The notes: generated from the sequence alone by a model not told the origin. Shown: positions 46,602 to 55,915, numbered from the stretch's first letter. The stretch: 64,000 nucleotides of DNA from Chloroflexota bacterium (GCA_029782365.1 JAKOUW010000143.1:1-64000); one strand, 5' to 3'. Numbers and translations: made by a program.

Positions 46602-46964
46602 GGATGACCTCCTCTTTCGTTCTCGCACAGCTTACCCACGAACCGCCTGGTCCGGCGGTCAATGCTATAATTAAGGTAATATTAATCGTATTATAGCATA
46701 AGCAGGTTGGGCTGGTAGTGAGCGATTATGCTTTACAAAGGCGATAACCTGCTCTAAAATACAGTCACTGCGCTCACCCGGCAGAAGACCCTGGCCAGGC
46801 GGACAGCCCTCACCCGATGGACAGCCCGCACCCGGCGGCCTTTGGCCGCCGACCTCTCCCGGGGGGAGAGGTCGAAGGGGCTCCCGGGGGAGGCTCGGCG
46901 AGATAACAATCTGCGTCATTCAGTTGGACAAACCAGCACAGCATTCGATCGGAGGAATAATACG
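46602..46964. repeat. Intergenic region with GC-rich palindromes
   Basis: No gene. GGCGGCC-TTT-GGCCGCC (46834-46850) and GACCTCTCCC/GGGAGAGGTC (46851-46874) form two adjacent strong hairpins, preceded by loosely repeated CTCACCCGGCGG/CAGCCCTCACCCGATGG words. GGAGG at 46951-46955 serves the next gene. Confidence 0.5.
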
Positions 46965-47561
46965 ATGCGAAAAATAATCGTTCTCGAACACATCTCGCTG
47001 GACGGCGTCATCCAGGGCCCGGGCGGGCCGAACGAAGACACCAGCGGCGGCTTTGCCCTCGGCGGGTGGATCAGTCCTTTTGACGACGATGTTCTTGGCG
47101 CTGCCCTGCGAAGGCAGATGAACCTGCCGTTCGACCTGCTGTTGGGGCGCAAAACCTATGATATTTGGGCGCCGTACTGGCCTCTACACGCCGACGCCTG
47201 GCCGGGCGCCGACCAGGCCACCAAGTACGTTGCCTCGCGCACCCTGACGTCTGGCGCATGGCAGCCGTGCGTGATTTTGAACGGCGACACGGCCGAAAAG
47301 GTCGCCAGACTCAAGCAGACGCCGGGACCGGATCTGCACGTGTGGGGCAGCGGCAACCTGTTGCAGACGCTGATGGCGCATGACCTCGTCGACGCCTTCT
47401 GGCTGATGATCTACCCGCTCACGCTGGGCGCCGGCAAGCGCCTGTTCGCCGAGGGCACGCTGCCGGCGGCCTTCAAAGTGACGGAGAGCACCGCCGGCCC
47501 GAGCGGCGTGCTGATCGTCAATTACGCGCGCGCTGGCGCCCTCCAAACGGGCAGCCAATGA
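46965..47561 (+). CDS. Dihydrofolate reductase-like (RibD C-terminal) protein
   Basis: Protein of 198 aa: [20 protein letters not shown], then [36 protein letters not shown], and a C-terminal [20 protein letters not shown], all typical of the YyaP/RibD-C family of NADPH-dependent reductases. GGAGG lies 9 nt before ATG 46965. The substrate is unknown. It lies upstream of the CBS-permease pair but separated by 66 bp, so cotranscription is possible. Confidence 0.9.
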   Translation: MRKIIVLEHISLDGVIQGPGGPNEDTSGGFALGGWISPFDDDVLGAALRRQMNLPFDLLLGRKTYDIWAPYWPLHADAWPGADQATKYVASRTLTSGAWQPCVILNGDTAEKVARLKQTPGPDLHVWGSGNLLQTLMAHDLVDAFWLMIYPLTLGAGKRLFAEGTLPAAFKVTESTAGPSGVLIVNYARAGALQTGSQ

Positions 47562-47627
47562 ACAGGCGGGCGAGGCCGGCCGTCTGACGGTCAGCCCAGG
47601 GTGAATCCAAAACATGGAGGCGCAGTT

Positions 47628-48095
47628 GTGATCAAGAATTGTATGAAACGCAACGTATTTTCCATCCCTTCCACGGCGACCATCCGGCAGGCTGCCAAAT
47701 TGGTGGTTGAGCGTCACATCGGTTTGCTGCCGGTGGTGAATGAGCAGGGCAAGCCCATCGGCGTCATCCGCCTGGCTGACCTGCTCTCTCTGGAACTGCC
47801 CGATTTCTTCCAACTTTTGCCCGATTTTGATTTTGTGCACGACTTCGGCGCCGTTGAGACCACTCGCCCCACCCCCGCCGAGCTTGACCGTCCGGTGACG
47901 GCTCTCGTTCAACCAGGCATGTTCGTCGAGGAAACGTGCGGCTTGCTGCGCGCCTACGCTTTGATGGTCAAGCACAACCTGTATGACCTGCCCGTGGTTT
48001 CTGAAAATGGCGCGCTGGTGGGCATTGCCTCGCGGGTGGATATCGGCACAGCAGTTCTTTCTGCCTGGAAAACCGTCACGCCATCTGCGCCATGA
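47628..48095 (+). CDS. Tandem CBS-domain protein
   Basis: Protein of 155 aa with two CBS motifs: MKRNVFSIPSTATIRQAAKL followed by GLLPVVNEQGKPIGVIRLAD, and the second ending LYDLPVVSENGALVGIASRV. CBS pairs sense adenine nucleotides or ionic strength and often gate transporters. GTG 47628 is chosen because GGAGG lies 7 nt upstream. Its stop overlaps the start of the permease gene (ATGA), so regulation of that permease is the likely job. Confidence 0.88.
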   Translation: MIKNCMKRNVFSIPSTATIRQAAKLVVERHIGLLPVVNEQGKPIGVIRLADLLSLELPDFFQLLPDFDFVHDFGAVETTRPTPAELDRPVTALVQPGMFVEETCGLLRAYALMVKHNLYDLPVVSENGALVGIASRVDIGTAVLSAWKTVTPSAP

Positions 48096-49380
48096 TCGGC
48101 CAAATTTTTTCAGCCCTGATCTTTATCATCAGCCTGTGGCTGATCTTTTCAGAAAAGCTCAACCGCACCATCACCGGGCTGGCCGGGGCAGCCCTGATGC
48201 TTGGCCTGGGAAAATACTGGGCTTCTATGATGAAACTCAGGCGGTCTCTGCCATCGATTTCAACACCCTGGGCTTGCTCTTCGGCATAATGACCCTGGTG
48301 GCCCTGCTCGAGCCGACCGGCTTCTTCCAGTTCCTGGCGGTGTGGGCCGGGCGTTTTTCGCGCGGCCGCCCGATCAGGCTGTTGGTCTTGCTCGGAACGG
48401 TGACCACCGTCATTTCGATGTTTCTCGACAATGTCACCACGGTGGTGCTGATTGCGCCGGTGACGATCTTAATCTGCGAAATCCTGGGGATCAACCCCAC
48501 CCCTTACCTGATGGCCGAGGCGCTGCTTTCAGACACCGGGGGCGTTTCGACCATGGTCGGAGACCCGCCCAATGTGCTGATCGCATCGGCGGCAGGGTTT
48601 TCATTCAACGATTTCCTGACGCACGCCCTGCCGATTGTGCTGGTCGCCTGGTTTTTGGCCCTGTGGCTTTTGCAGTATCTCTTCCGCCGCGAACTGGCCG
48701 TTCGCCCGCCCAACGCCGAGGCGCTGTTGAAACTGAACCCACGCGAGTCGCTGGATGATCCCAAGACTGCCTACCGGGTGCTGGTGGTGCTCGGCGGCGC
48801 GATCGTGCTTTTCTTTCTCGAGGAACCCCTGAAACTGAGCCCGGCCTTCGTAGCGCTGAGCGCGGCGGCGGCCGCGCTGGCCTGGGTGCGCCCAGATGTC
48901 AACCAGGTTCTGCAGCGCATCGAGTGGGGCGTGCTGGTGTTCTTCGGCGCCTTGTTCGTGATGGTAGGCGGCTTGCAGGCCTCAGGCGCATTGGGGGGCC
49001 TGGTCACCCTGTTTGAGAATCTGTTCACCATTCCCCCGGTGCTCTTTGGCCTGGTACTGCTGTGGTTCTCGGCCGGGCTTTCGGCGTTCGTGGACAACGT
49101 GCCGATCACCATTGCCCTGATCCCGGTGCTGCAAGGAGTGGAGGCGCATGGGATCAATGTTCAGCCGCTGTGGTGGGCGCTGGCTTTCGGCGCCGGGTTT
49201 GGCGGCAACGGCACGATCATTGGTTCCACCGCCAATATCGTGGTGGCCAGCCTCTCCGAGCGCACGCGCACCCCGATCACCGCGGGATTGTGGAACAAGC
49301 GCGGCCTGCCGGTCATGTTAATCACCTGCGCGGCGGCCAGCGTGCTGTATTTGGTGCTGTACCCTTTGTTTGCACGCTGA
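48092..49380 (+). pseudogene. ArsB/NhaD-type permease, frameshifted
   Basis: Membrane permease of the ion-transporter superfamily. It starts MIGQIFSALIFIISLWLIFS (ATG overlaps the CBS stop), then loses frame at about 48211 in GGGAAAATAC; adding one A restores LGLGK-ILGFYDETQAVSAI in a single 429-aa chain. Downstream it shows FLDNVTTVVLIAP, SDTGGVSTMVGDPPNVLIAS and FVDNVPITIALIP, the two conserved D-N motifs of ArsB/NhaD/SLC13-like carriers. The indel is in a homopolymer, so it may be a sequencing error. Na+/H+ or oxyanion transport is likely. Confidence 0.85.
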
Positions 49381-49423
49381 GGCGCGCCGCCCGGCAAGCG
49401 GATTCTCTGGCTGCCCGTCTCGC

Positions 49424-49452
49424 TTGACGGTTTCTCGATACGGGGCTAGAAT
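49424..49452 (+). promoter_or_regulatory. Sigma-70 promoter of fluoride-riboswitch operon 1
   Basis: TTGACG (49424-49429), 17-nt spacer, TAGAAT (49447-49452), placing transcription start at about 49459, at the first base of the aptamer. The second fluoride operon has the same arrangement (59090-59118). Confidence 0.8.
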
Positions 49453-49459
49453 CTCTGAA

Positions 49460-49520
49460 GAGCGATGAAGCTCGCTCATTCGACCAAACCGCCTCGAAAT
49501 GGCTGATAGCTTCTAGCGAC
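49460..49520 (+). promoter_or_regulatory. Fluoride (crcB-motif) riboswitch 1
   Basis: Aptamer matching the fluoride riboswitch. P1 is GAGCG/CGCTC (49460-49464, 49473-49477) with loop ATGAAGCT; AAACCGCC follows, then the P2 loop and GGCTGATAGCTTCTAG. The pseudoknot pairs loop GAAGC (49467-49471) with GCTTC (49509-49513). In the other two copies this pair is GAGGC/GCCTC, so the change is compensatory. The known Thermotoga petrophila aptamer has the same order: GGCGATGAGGCCCGCC, AACTGCC, GGGCTGATGGCCTCTAC. Downstream genes should turn on when fluoride binds. Confidence 0.92.
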
Positions 49521-49555
49521 AATGCAATCCTTGTCGTTGGAGGCTATTTTATTTT
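49506..49555 (+). terminator. Riboswitch 1 intrinsic terminator
   Basis: A 17-bp stem (49506-49522 with 49531-49547, three G-U pairs) followed by TTTTATTTT. Its left arm contains the pseudoknot strand GCTTC, so terminator and fluoride-bound aptamer exclude each other: an on-switch. Confidence 0.9.
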
Positions 49556-49574
49556 GCAAAGGAGAACTCTATTT

Positions 49575-50789
49575 ATGGATGAAGTGATAACCCCCAGGAA
49601 TGGCCATGCAGATCAATCTCCTGCCGAAGACAACGGCCTCGGCAGAAACGTGGTCGCATTGGGTTGGGTGGCGTTTTTTGGCGGATTGGCCCAAGACATG
49701 ATCCAGCCCATTCTGCCGATCTTCTACACCTCGGTGCTCGGACTCAATAAAGAATTCATTGGCCTGATCGAGGGTGCGCTCACCACCGTGGTCAGTTTGA
49801 TGAAAATTGGCGCCGGTTATCTTTCGGACGCCCTCGGCGTTCGCAAAGCGATTGTCTTCTGCGGGTATGCCTTTTCGGCTGCGGCGCGTTTCTTGCTCGG
49901 TTTTGCCGGCAGCGGGGCGGCTGCCTTGGGGCTGCGCTCAGCGGACGGCATTGGCAAGGGCCTCAAAGACGCCCCGCGCGATGCGCTGGTCGCCGGCTCG
50001 GCCGGCAATCGCAAGTTGGGCTTTGCCTTTGGCGTCCAGCGCACTTTGGATACGCTGGGGTCTGCGGTTGGGCCGCTGATCAGCTTTGGGCTGTTGAGCC
50101 TGTGGGTGGAACATGCCAATAAGTACCGTGAAGTCTTTTGGGTGGCGGGCGTCATCGCCGCGCTGCCTCTGCTGATCATTGGCTTGTGGGTCAAGGAACG
50201 CAAACAGCCGGTCAACAAACAGGCCATTTCCTTGAAGGCCGTGCGGGGACCATTTGCCTGGTTCTTGATGGTCATGCTGGTGTTCACCCTGGGCAACTCC
50301 TCGGACGCCTTTTTGATCTTACGCGCCAATGATGTGGGCATTCCTCCGGTGACCATCCCGCTGGTGATTGCCGTGTTTAACCTGGTCTCCGCCCTGGCCG
50401 CTATCCCCGCGGGGAAACTGTCCGACCGCATTGGCAGGCGCAGGGCAATCACGATTGGCTGGGCCATCTACGCGGTTACCTACCTGGGTTTTGCTTTGGT
50501 GAAAGCTGCCTGGATGGTTTGGGGGTTGTACATCCTTTACGGTTTGTACTATGCCTTTACCGAGGGTTCAGGGAAAGCGATGGTGGCCGAATTGGTGCCC
50601 GAGGCCAATCGCGGCGCCGCCTTTGGTTTATACAACGCCTCGATTGGCGTCATGGCTTTGCCGGCCAGCCTGATCGCCGGCGCCTTGTGGCAGAATGTTT
50701 CTCCGGCGGCCCCCTTCGCTTTCGGCGCGATCATGGCCTTCACTGCGTTTGCGGCATTGTGGTTTATCCCTGAGAAAACATCCCAATGA
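49575..50789 (+). CDS. MFS transporter under fluoride riboswitch
   Basis: Major facilitator of 404 aa with about 12 helices. It shows FFGGLAQDMIQPILPIFYTS in helix 1, the loop 2-3 motif GYLSDALGVRKAI, and RSADGIGKGLKDAPRDALVA after helix 4, a motif shared in form with the second MFS gene here (ERLGKGIRVPPRDAMLS). The second half repeats the A-motif as GKLSDRIGRRRAI. ATG 49575 has AAAGGAG 10 nt upstream. Being first behind a fluoride riboswitch, it may export fluoride or a fluoride-related solute; that is inference, since known exporters are Fluc and CLC-F. Confidence 0.9.
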   Translation: MDEVITPRNGHADQSPAEDNGLGRNVVALGWVAFFGGLAQDMIQPILPIFYTSVLGLNKEFIGLIEGALTTVVSLMKIGAGYLSDALGVRKAIVFCGYAFSAAARFLLGFAGSGAAALGLRSADGIGKGLKDAPRDALVAGSAGNRKLGFAFGVQRTLDTLGSAVGPLISFGLLSLWVEHANKYREVFWVAGVIAALPLLIIGLWVKERKQPVNKQAISLKAVRGPFAWFLMVMLVFTLGNSSDAFLILRANDVGIPPVTIPLVIAVFNLVSALAAIPAGKLSDRIGRRRAITIGWAIYAVTYLGFALVKAAWMVWGLYILYGLYYAFTEGSGKAMVAELVPEANRGAAFGLYNASIGVMALPASLIAGALWQNVSPAAPFAFGAIMAFTAFAALWFIPEKTSQ

Positions 50790-50792
50790 AGC

Positions 50793-52532
50793 TTGATTGA
50801 ACTTGCCCGCCGTGTAATCACAAACAAACTGATTATGAATGGTAATCTCGTCACCATTGTCAAAGATGGGAAGCTTACAAATGTGGATGCAGCGGTTTTG
50901 CACGAAGGCGATTTGGTCGTTGTGCAGACGGGAGATATCGTTCCCGCTGATCTTCACCTCGTTGAGGAGCGAGGGTTGGTTGTTGATGATTTCGACATCA
51001 CGGGAGAAATCTGGCCGGTCCACAAACAAATCAACGACCAGGCCATCAATGTGTATATGGGCAGCAAGGTGGTAAAAGGCGCAGGCAAGGGTGTTGTCAT
51101 GGCCGCCGGTGAAGAATCGGAATACGGGAAGATTCTGAAACAAGAACACGGACTCATCTTGCCTCATCCGATCCAGGTTTTCCACGCCCGCTACCTATTC
51201 CTCGCCGCTTTACTCCTCCCCGCGCTTGCCATTCATCTTGTGCAATCACCTGTTGATTTTTGGCTGGCCGCATTCTATGTTCCAGGGTTCTTCGTTCTGA
51301 TCCTGCTGCAAAACGATCCACTTTTTCGGCGCGTTCTCGTGCACCGCGAGATCCAACGGCTGTCGCGCCTCGGGATTCAGATCCGCGCGCCGGAAGTCTT
51401 CGAACGTTTGTGGAATCTGGACATCCTGTGTTTCGATAAAACGGGTGTGCTGACCACGCGCGGGTTGAGGGTTAAACAGCTTTACCTGGTGGACAAGGGT
51501 GTTGATGCGGAAGGCAAAGTGGAGGAACAAATCGGGGAGGACGGCCTTCATGAGCTGATAACCGCCTGCGCATTGTGTCATGATGTCTTGTTTTATGAAA
51601 AAATCAGCCGTGCAAATCCTGTCGATCAGGCCCTGATTGCTTTTGCCGAGAAACAGGGTTGTGTTTTGCCCGAGCTGTGGTCGCAGTGCGAGCGCATCTA
51701 CGATATGCCTTTTGAATCAGAGAACCGGTTGATGATGTGCGGATATCGACAAGCCGGGCGGGTTGTATATTATGTCAAAGGTGATCCCGACGCCGTGCTC
51801 CACCTCTGCAAAGATTATCTCACCGCGGCCGGCCAACGAAAAAAAGTGGACGCGCCGTTCTGGAACTGCAATGTTTCAGCGGTGGAGGCGATTTCGCAGA
51901 AAGGCGACATGGCAATCGCCTTTGCCTGCGCCTCCGCCTTGTCCGACCAGGCTGAAACCCCTTTCACCTTTCTCGGCCTGGTTCAATTGGAAAATTCCCT
52001 GAGGCCAGGGGTCAGGGAAGTGGTTCAGAACTTGACGATGAAAGGAATCCGGGTCCTGCTGCTGACGGGAGACAGGCGAAAAACAGCCGTAAGTGTGGGC
52101 CAGGTTTGTGGGATCTCCGCAGGCTCTCAAGCCTGCCTGACGGGCCAGGTAATGGATGCCATTGGCTCGCAGGAGGTTGCCAGGCAGGCGCAGTATTGTT
52201 CGGTTTTTGCACGGCTGGTCCCGTCTCAAAAGGGATACCTGATCCGCATTCTGCAGCAAGGAGGCCATTGTGTGGGCATGGTGGGAGATGGCGCGAACGA
52301 TGGGACCGCCCTCAGATTGGCAGATGTCAGCATCTCGTTCATCAAGAACAGCTCACTCATCGCCAGGCAGTTTGCGAATATTCTGCTGCCAGAGCTGGTT
52401 GATTTATTGGCGCTCATGGAAGGCGCGCTCCAGACGCAGCGCAGATTGAAGATATTGAAAGTCTTCCGCTACCTGATCCTTGCGGCAGCCCTGGTGGGTG
52501 CATATCTTGGGACTTTGAGCGGGCTTTGGTAG
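50793..52532 (+). CDS. Reduced P-type ATPase-like protein
   Basis: Protein of 579 aa with P-type ATPase hallmarks but few membrane helices. The actuator domain has GDLVVVQTGDIVPADLHLVE and ITGEIWPV (TGE). Two helices follow (about 130-180), then phosphorylation site ILCFDKTGVLTTRG (Asp 215), nucleotide domain, LLLTGDRR and VGMVGDGANDGTALRLADVS, and one last helix (FRYLILAAALVGAYLGTLSG). Helices 1-2 and most of the usual C-terminal helices are missing, and helix 4 lacks a PEGL/CPC motif. It starts at TTG, 3 bp after the MFS stop, without a clear Shine-Dalgarno. It is a natural short variant or a truncated gene. Confidence 0.82.
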   Translation: MIELARRVITNKLIMNGNLVTIVKDGKLTNVDAAVLHEGDLVVVQTGDIVPADLHLVEERGLVVDDFDITGEIWPVHKQINDQAINVYMGSKVVKGAGKGVVMAAGEESEYGKILKQEHGLILPHPIQVFHARYLFLAALLLPALAIHLVQSPVDFWLAAFYVPGFFVLILLQNDPLFRRVLVHREIQRLSRLGIQIRAPEVFERLWNLDILCFDKTGVLTTRGLRVKQLYLVDKGVDAEGKVEEQIGEDGLHELITACALCHDVLFYEKISRANPVDQALIAFAEKQGCVLPELWSQCERIYDMPFESENRLMMCGYRQAGRVVYYVKGDPDAVLHLCKDYLTAAGQRKKVDAPFWNCNVSAVEAISQKGDMAIAFACASALSDQAETPFTFLGLVQLENSLRPGVREVVQNLTMKGIRVLLLTGDRRKTAVSVGQVCGISAGSQACLTGQVMDAIGSQEVARQAQYCSVFARLVPSQKGYLIRILQQGGHCVGMVGDGANDGTALRLADVSISFIKNSSLIARQFANILLPELVDLLALMEGALQTQRRLKILKVFRYLILAAALVGAYLGTLSGLW

Positions 52533-52584
52533 AAATGCAGAGGACAATTCATGATCATAAGCCAGGATAGAAATCCAGATAACC

Positions 52585-54387
52585 ATGCAAGTTGAGGAAT
52601 CTCCAACCCATCAACTCCGCCAGTACACCTTCGCCAGGCAGCGGCTTGGTGAACTGCTGCGCGCCGCTCTGCAAATCTTTACACAGTACCAGGCAGACGA
52701 AGGCGTGGAGCAGTGCCGGGAGCTGTTGGTCAAACTCGCCGAAGACCGCTTCAACCTGGCTGTCGTTGGGCAGTTTAAGCGCGGGAAAAGCTCCCTGATG
52801 AACGCCGTCATCGCCCGCGAGCTGCTGCCCACCGGCATTCTGCCGTTGACATCGGTCATCACCAGCCTGTGTTTTGGGCCGCAAGAGCGGGTGCTGTTGA
52901 AGCGCCAGGGCTGGACGCTGACTCAGGAAATCTCAATCACAGACCTGCCAGGCTTTGTGACCGAACAAGGCAACCCTGGAAATGAGAAGGGCATCCTGGA
53001 AGCGCGGGTGGAAATGCCTTCCGCTTTCCTGCGGCGCGGCCTCCATTTTGTTGACACGCCGGGCATCGGTTCTTCACGCCAGGAAAATACAGCCACCACC
53101 TATGCCTTCTTACCCGAGGCCGACGCTGTCATCTTTGTGACCAGCGTCGAGGCGCCCTTCAGCGAGGCGGAAGAGCGTTTTTTGCAGGATATTCGCCAGC
53201 AGGCGCACAAGTTGTTTGTGGTGGTGAACAAAGTGGACTTATTGGCGCAAAACGAAGGCGAACTGGCGCTGAATTATATCCGCGCCGGAATTGGGAGGAT
53301 CCTGGGAACCGCGCAGGTGCGCCTTTACCCCCTCTCTGCCCGCCTGGGATTGGAGGCCAAACTGCGCGCTGACGAACAGGGAATCCAGCAAAGCGGCTTG
53401 AGAGAATTTGAGTCCGATCTCGCCGCCTTCCTGGCTGAAGGGAAAAGCCGGGTGTTCCTGTTGGCTATGGCAGACCGTGCGCTGAGGCTGGTGGGAGCGC
53501 CCGCGCTCGATCTTGAACCGACGCCCTTACCAGAGACTGCCGCCAACGCCAACGGCATTCCCAGCCTGAAGCGGCTGCGGGAGGATTTCACAGCCCTGCG
53601 CTCTGCCATTCAATCTCTGGATGAGGCCGGGCCTGGCCAAAATGAAAATGAAACCGATCCGTCCGCAATCCAGACTCCGCTGGAGCAGGCTATCGCCAAC
53701 AGTCAGGCACAACCCCGCGCAGGCGGCGAACGGCCGTTTTTGATGACGCGCACCTGCCCGATCTGCGCCGCGCAAAGCCAGGCGGTGTATGACTTTTTCG
53801 TCCACTGGCAGTATGCCATCAGCAAGGATGAGCAGGCCCGCCGCGCCTTCCGCTCTGCGGGCGGCTTCTGCGGGGTGCATACCTGGCAGTTCCAGCAGAT
53901 CGCCGCTCCCCAGGGCATCAGCGAGGGATATGCGCCGCTGGTTGAGGCGGCGGTGGCTGAACTGCGCCAGCAGATTGGGGAAAGCCCTGCAGTGAGCGCT
54001 GCCAAACTGGGCAGGCTGCTGCCAACCGGAGAAAGCTGCCCGGCCTGCCGGGTGTCACGCCAGAGCGGCGCCGATCAAATCGTGCGCTTTCTTGCCTTGG
54101 TTTCCACGGCCGAAGGGGCAGCCTCTTACCGGAATTCATTGGGATTGTGCCTGTCCCATCTGCAGGCGGCTCTGCTCGCCGCGCCATCGAAAGAAACGGC
54201 GGATTTTCTGCTCAGAGAGCAGGCGAACCGGTTGGAAGAACTATCCGAAGATATGCACAGCTACCTGCTCAAGCGCGCTGCCATTCGGCGCGGTTTGCTC
54301 AACGAAAATGAGGAAAATGCCTGGCGGCGTGCGCTCACTCAACTGAGCGGTGAGCGCACAGCCTACACCCATCCCCAAAAGGAATGA
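52585..54387 (+). CDS. Dynamin-like GTPase with Cys-rich C-terminus
   Basis: Large GTPase of 600 aa. G1 is VGQFKRGKSSLMNA (residues 61-74), G2 Thr in LPLTSVIT, G3 FVDTPGIGS and G4 VVNKVDLL, the layout of bacterial dynamin-like proteins. The C-terminal third instead carries Cys motifs: CPICAAQS, CGVHTWQF, CPACRVSR and LCLSHLQAAL, resembling a paired zinc-binding module, and no membrane helix is visible. It is third in the fluoride-riboswitch operon. Bacterial dynamins act in membrane repair or remodelling, so repair of fluoride-stressed membranes is conceivable. Confidence 0.85.
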   Translation: MQVEESPTHQLRQYTFARQRLGELLRAALQIFTQYQADEGVEQCRELLVKLAEDRFNLAVVGQFKRGKSSLMNAVIARELLPTGILPLTSVITSLCFGPQERVLLKRQGWTLTQEISITDLPGFVTEQGNPGNEKGILEARVEMPSAFLRRGLHFVDTPGIGSSRQENTATTYAFLPEADAVIFVTSVEAPFSEAEERFLQDIRQQAHKLFVVVNKVDLLAQNEGELALNYIRAGIGRILGTAQVRLYPLSARLGLEAKLRADEQGIQQSGLREFESDLAAFLAEGKSRVFLLAMADRALRLVGAPALDLEPTPLPETAANANGIPSLKRLREDFTALRSAIQSLDEAGPGQNENETDPSAIQTPLEQAIANSQAQPRAGGERPFLMTRTCPICAAQSQAVYDFFVHWQYAISKDEQARRAFRSAGGFCGVHTWQFQQIAAPQGISEGYAPLVEAAVAELRQQIGESPAVSAAKLGRLLPTGESCPACRVSRQSGADQIVRFLALVSTAEGAASYRNSLGLCLSHLQAALLAAPSKETADFLLREQANRLEELSEDMHSYLLKRAAIRRGLLNENEENAWRRALTQLSGERTAYTHPQKE

Positions 54388-54415
54388 CCGATTTGCTCAA
54401 GGTCAGATGAAGCCA

Positions 54416-55915
54416 TTAAACAGCCGGCGCTGGAAACACATTGTGATACAGATCTTCGCCGTAACTGGTTTGCAGGGGTTCGCCCTCCGTCAGCTTGAAA
54501 TTGCGCCCACCGCCGGTCTGCCGGCCGGCGCGCAGGAAAAGGGCATCGTCCATTTTTTGGGCATAAAACCCATGGGCGAAGTCATATTGATGGGTGACGA
54601 AGAAAACCTTGACGCGGCTCTCCAGCAGGGCGCGCGTGATCTGCCGGGCGATCTCTGAGCCTTCGCGCTCGTTGGTGGCGGCAAAGGACTCATTGAAGAG
54701 CATCATGGCATTGGGCTTGAGGTGGTTGACAATCTCGCTCATGCGGCTGAGCTCCTCATCCAATTTGCCGCTTTCCATCGAGGCGTCTTCCTTGCGTTTA
54801 TAATGCGTGAAAATGCCGCTGCACACATTGGCAGAAAAAGAGTTGGCCGGAACAAACATGCCGGCCTGCATCATCATCTGCGCCAGGCCGATGCTGCGCA
54901 GGGCGGTGGATTTGCCGCCCTGGTTGGCGCCTGTGATGATGAACAGCGCCTTACCGTCAGCTTTCACTTCATTGCCCACCACGCTCTGCTTCATGGTCAG
55001 GGCCAGGCAAACGTCATACAGCCCGGCAAAAGCCAACCTGCGTTCCTCCAGCCCGGCCGGCGTGGGAAAGGAAACCGCCGAGCCCTGTTGGGAAAGCTGT
55101 TCGGAGAGGTTCAAACAGCCGATGTAGAAAGCCAGCTCTGCCCGCAGCAGTTTCAGGAAGCTGTCAACGTGGTCGGTGGATTGGGCCAGGGCGTTGGCCA
55201 CCAGGTTGATGCCCCGGTTCCTGAGATCTTCCAGCGCCCGGGCGCCGGACTCGTCGCGCGGATGGATCGAAAAAGTGTAGCTCACCGGCTGGTGGGTAAA
55301 CACGCGTCTCAGCCAGTGCGGCTTATCGGGCGCTTTGCGCAACACATAGTTTTTGCCCTCGTTGCCTTTCCCCAACTCAGCGCTGATCAGCACCCCGTCG
55401 TCAAATCTCAGCCGGGCCAGGTGAGCTTGCACGCTCGCAAAATAATCGTCATCCAGTTCTTTCTGGATCATGGCAAAAAAGCGCCGGAACCCCTGGGATT
55501 CGAATTGACCGGCGTGTTCATCGGCGATCTGTTTCAGCCTGTGCAGCAGGCTGACAAACAATCCCATCAGTTCCACCGCGCCAGACAGGATGATGGTGGG
55601 GTAACTGCCGAATATCCCCATCCAATGCCGCTGACGGCGTTCTATGGATTCGATTGGGATCTGGTAAATTTCTCGCACGACGGCCGGGTTTTTCAAGCAG
55701 TCTTTGAGAATATCCTGGCGGTAATGGATCGTGTCCACATCCTGCGTGCGGGCCAGGATCACTTTCTCCACGATATTGAAGGTGTATTTGTCGCTTTGGG
55801 CCATGGCCTGGAACAGCGTGCTGAGTTCCAGGTCTTGTGTTAGCCCCTGCGCGTTGGGGGGCAGTGACTGGCCCTGGTCGAAATCCTGGTCTTTGTAAAG
55901 CAGGTATGCCTTCAT
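54416..55915 (-). CDS. MutS-like ATPase, C-terminal paralogue
   Basis: Protein of 499 aa with the MutS core and ATPase only: a helical lever region (about 30-300), Walker A FIITGANQGGKSTALRSIGL near residue 330, the signature region SGIFTHYKRKEDASMESGKL, Walker B AMMLFNESFAATNEREG and the His loop VFFVTHQYDFAHG. The mismatch-binding domain is absent, so this is not a mismatch-repair MutS. It overlaps the preceding paralogue by 4 nt (ATGA), and the two probably form a heterodimer. MutS-like genes are reported among fluoride-riboswitch-controlled genes. Confidence 0.88.
   Translation of the reverse strand: MKAYLLYKDQDFDQGQSLPPNAQGLTQDLELSTLFQAMAQSDKYTFNIVEKVILARTQDVDTIHYRQDILKDCLKNPAVVREIYQIPIESIERRQRHWMGIFGSYPTIILSGAVELMGLFVSLLHRLKQIADEHAGQFESQGFRRFFAMIQKELDDDYFASVQAHLARLRFDDGVLISAELGKGNEGKNYVLRKAPDKPHWLRRVFTHQPVSYTFSIHPRDESGARALEDLRNRGINLVANALAQSTDHVDSFLKLLRAELAFYIGCLNLSEQLSQQGSAVSFPTPAGLEERRLAFAGLYDVCLALTMKQSVVGNEVKADGKALFIITGANQGGKSTALRSIGLAQMMMQAGMFVPANSFSANVCSGIFTHYKRKEDASMESGKLDEELSRMSEIVNHLKPNAMMLFNESFAATNEREGSEIARQITRALLESRVKVFFVTHQYDFAHGFYAQKMDDALFLRAGRQTGGGRNFKLTEGEPLQTSYGEDLYHNVFPAPAV

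Noticed and set aside
47562-47627. Possible fourth fluoride riboswitch before the CBS gene
   Set aside because: GGCGAGGCC and CTGACGGTCAGCC words are present, but the P1 loop, pseudoknot pair and terminator cannot be formed as in the other three.
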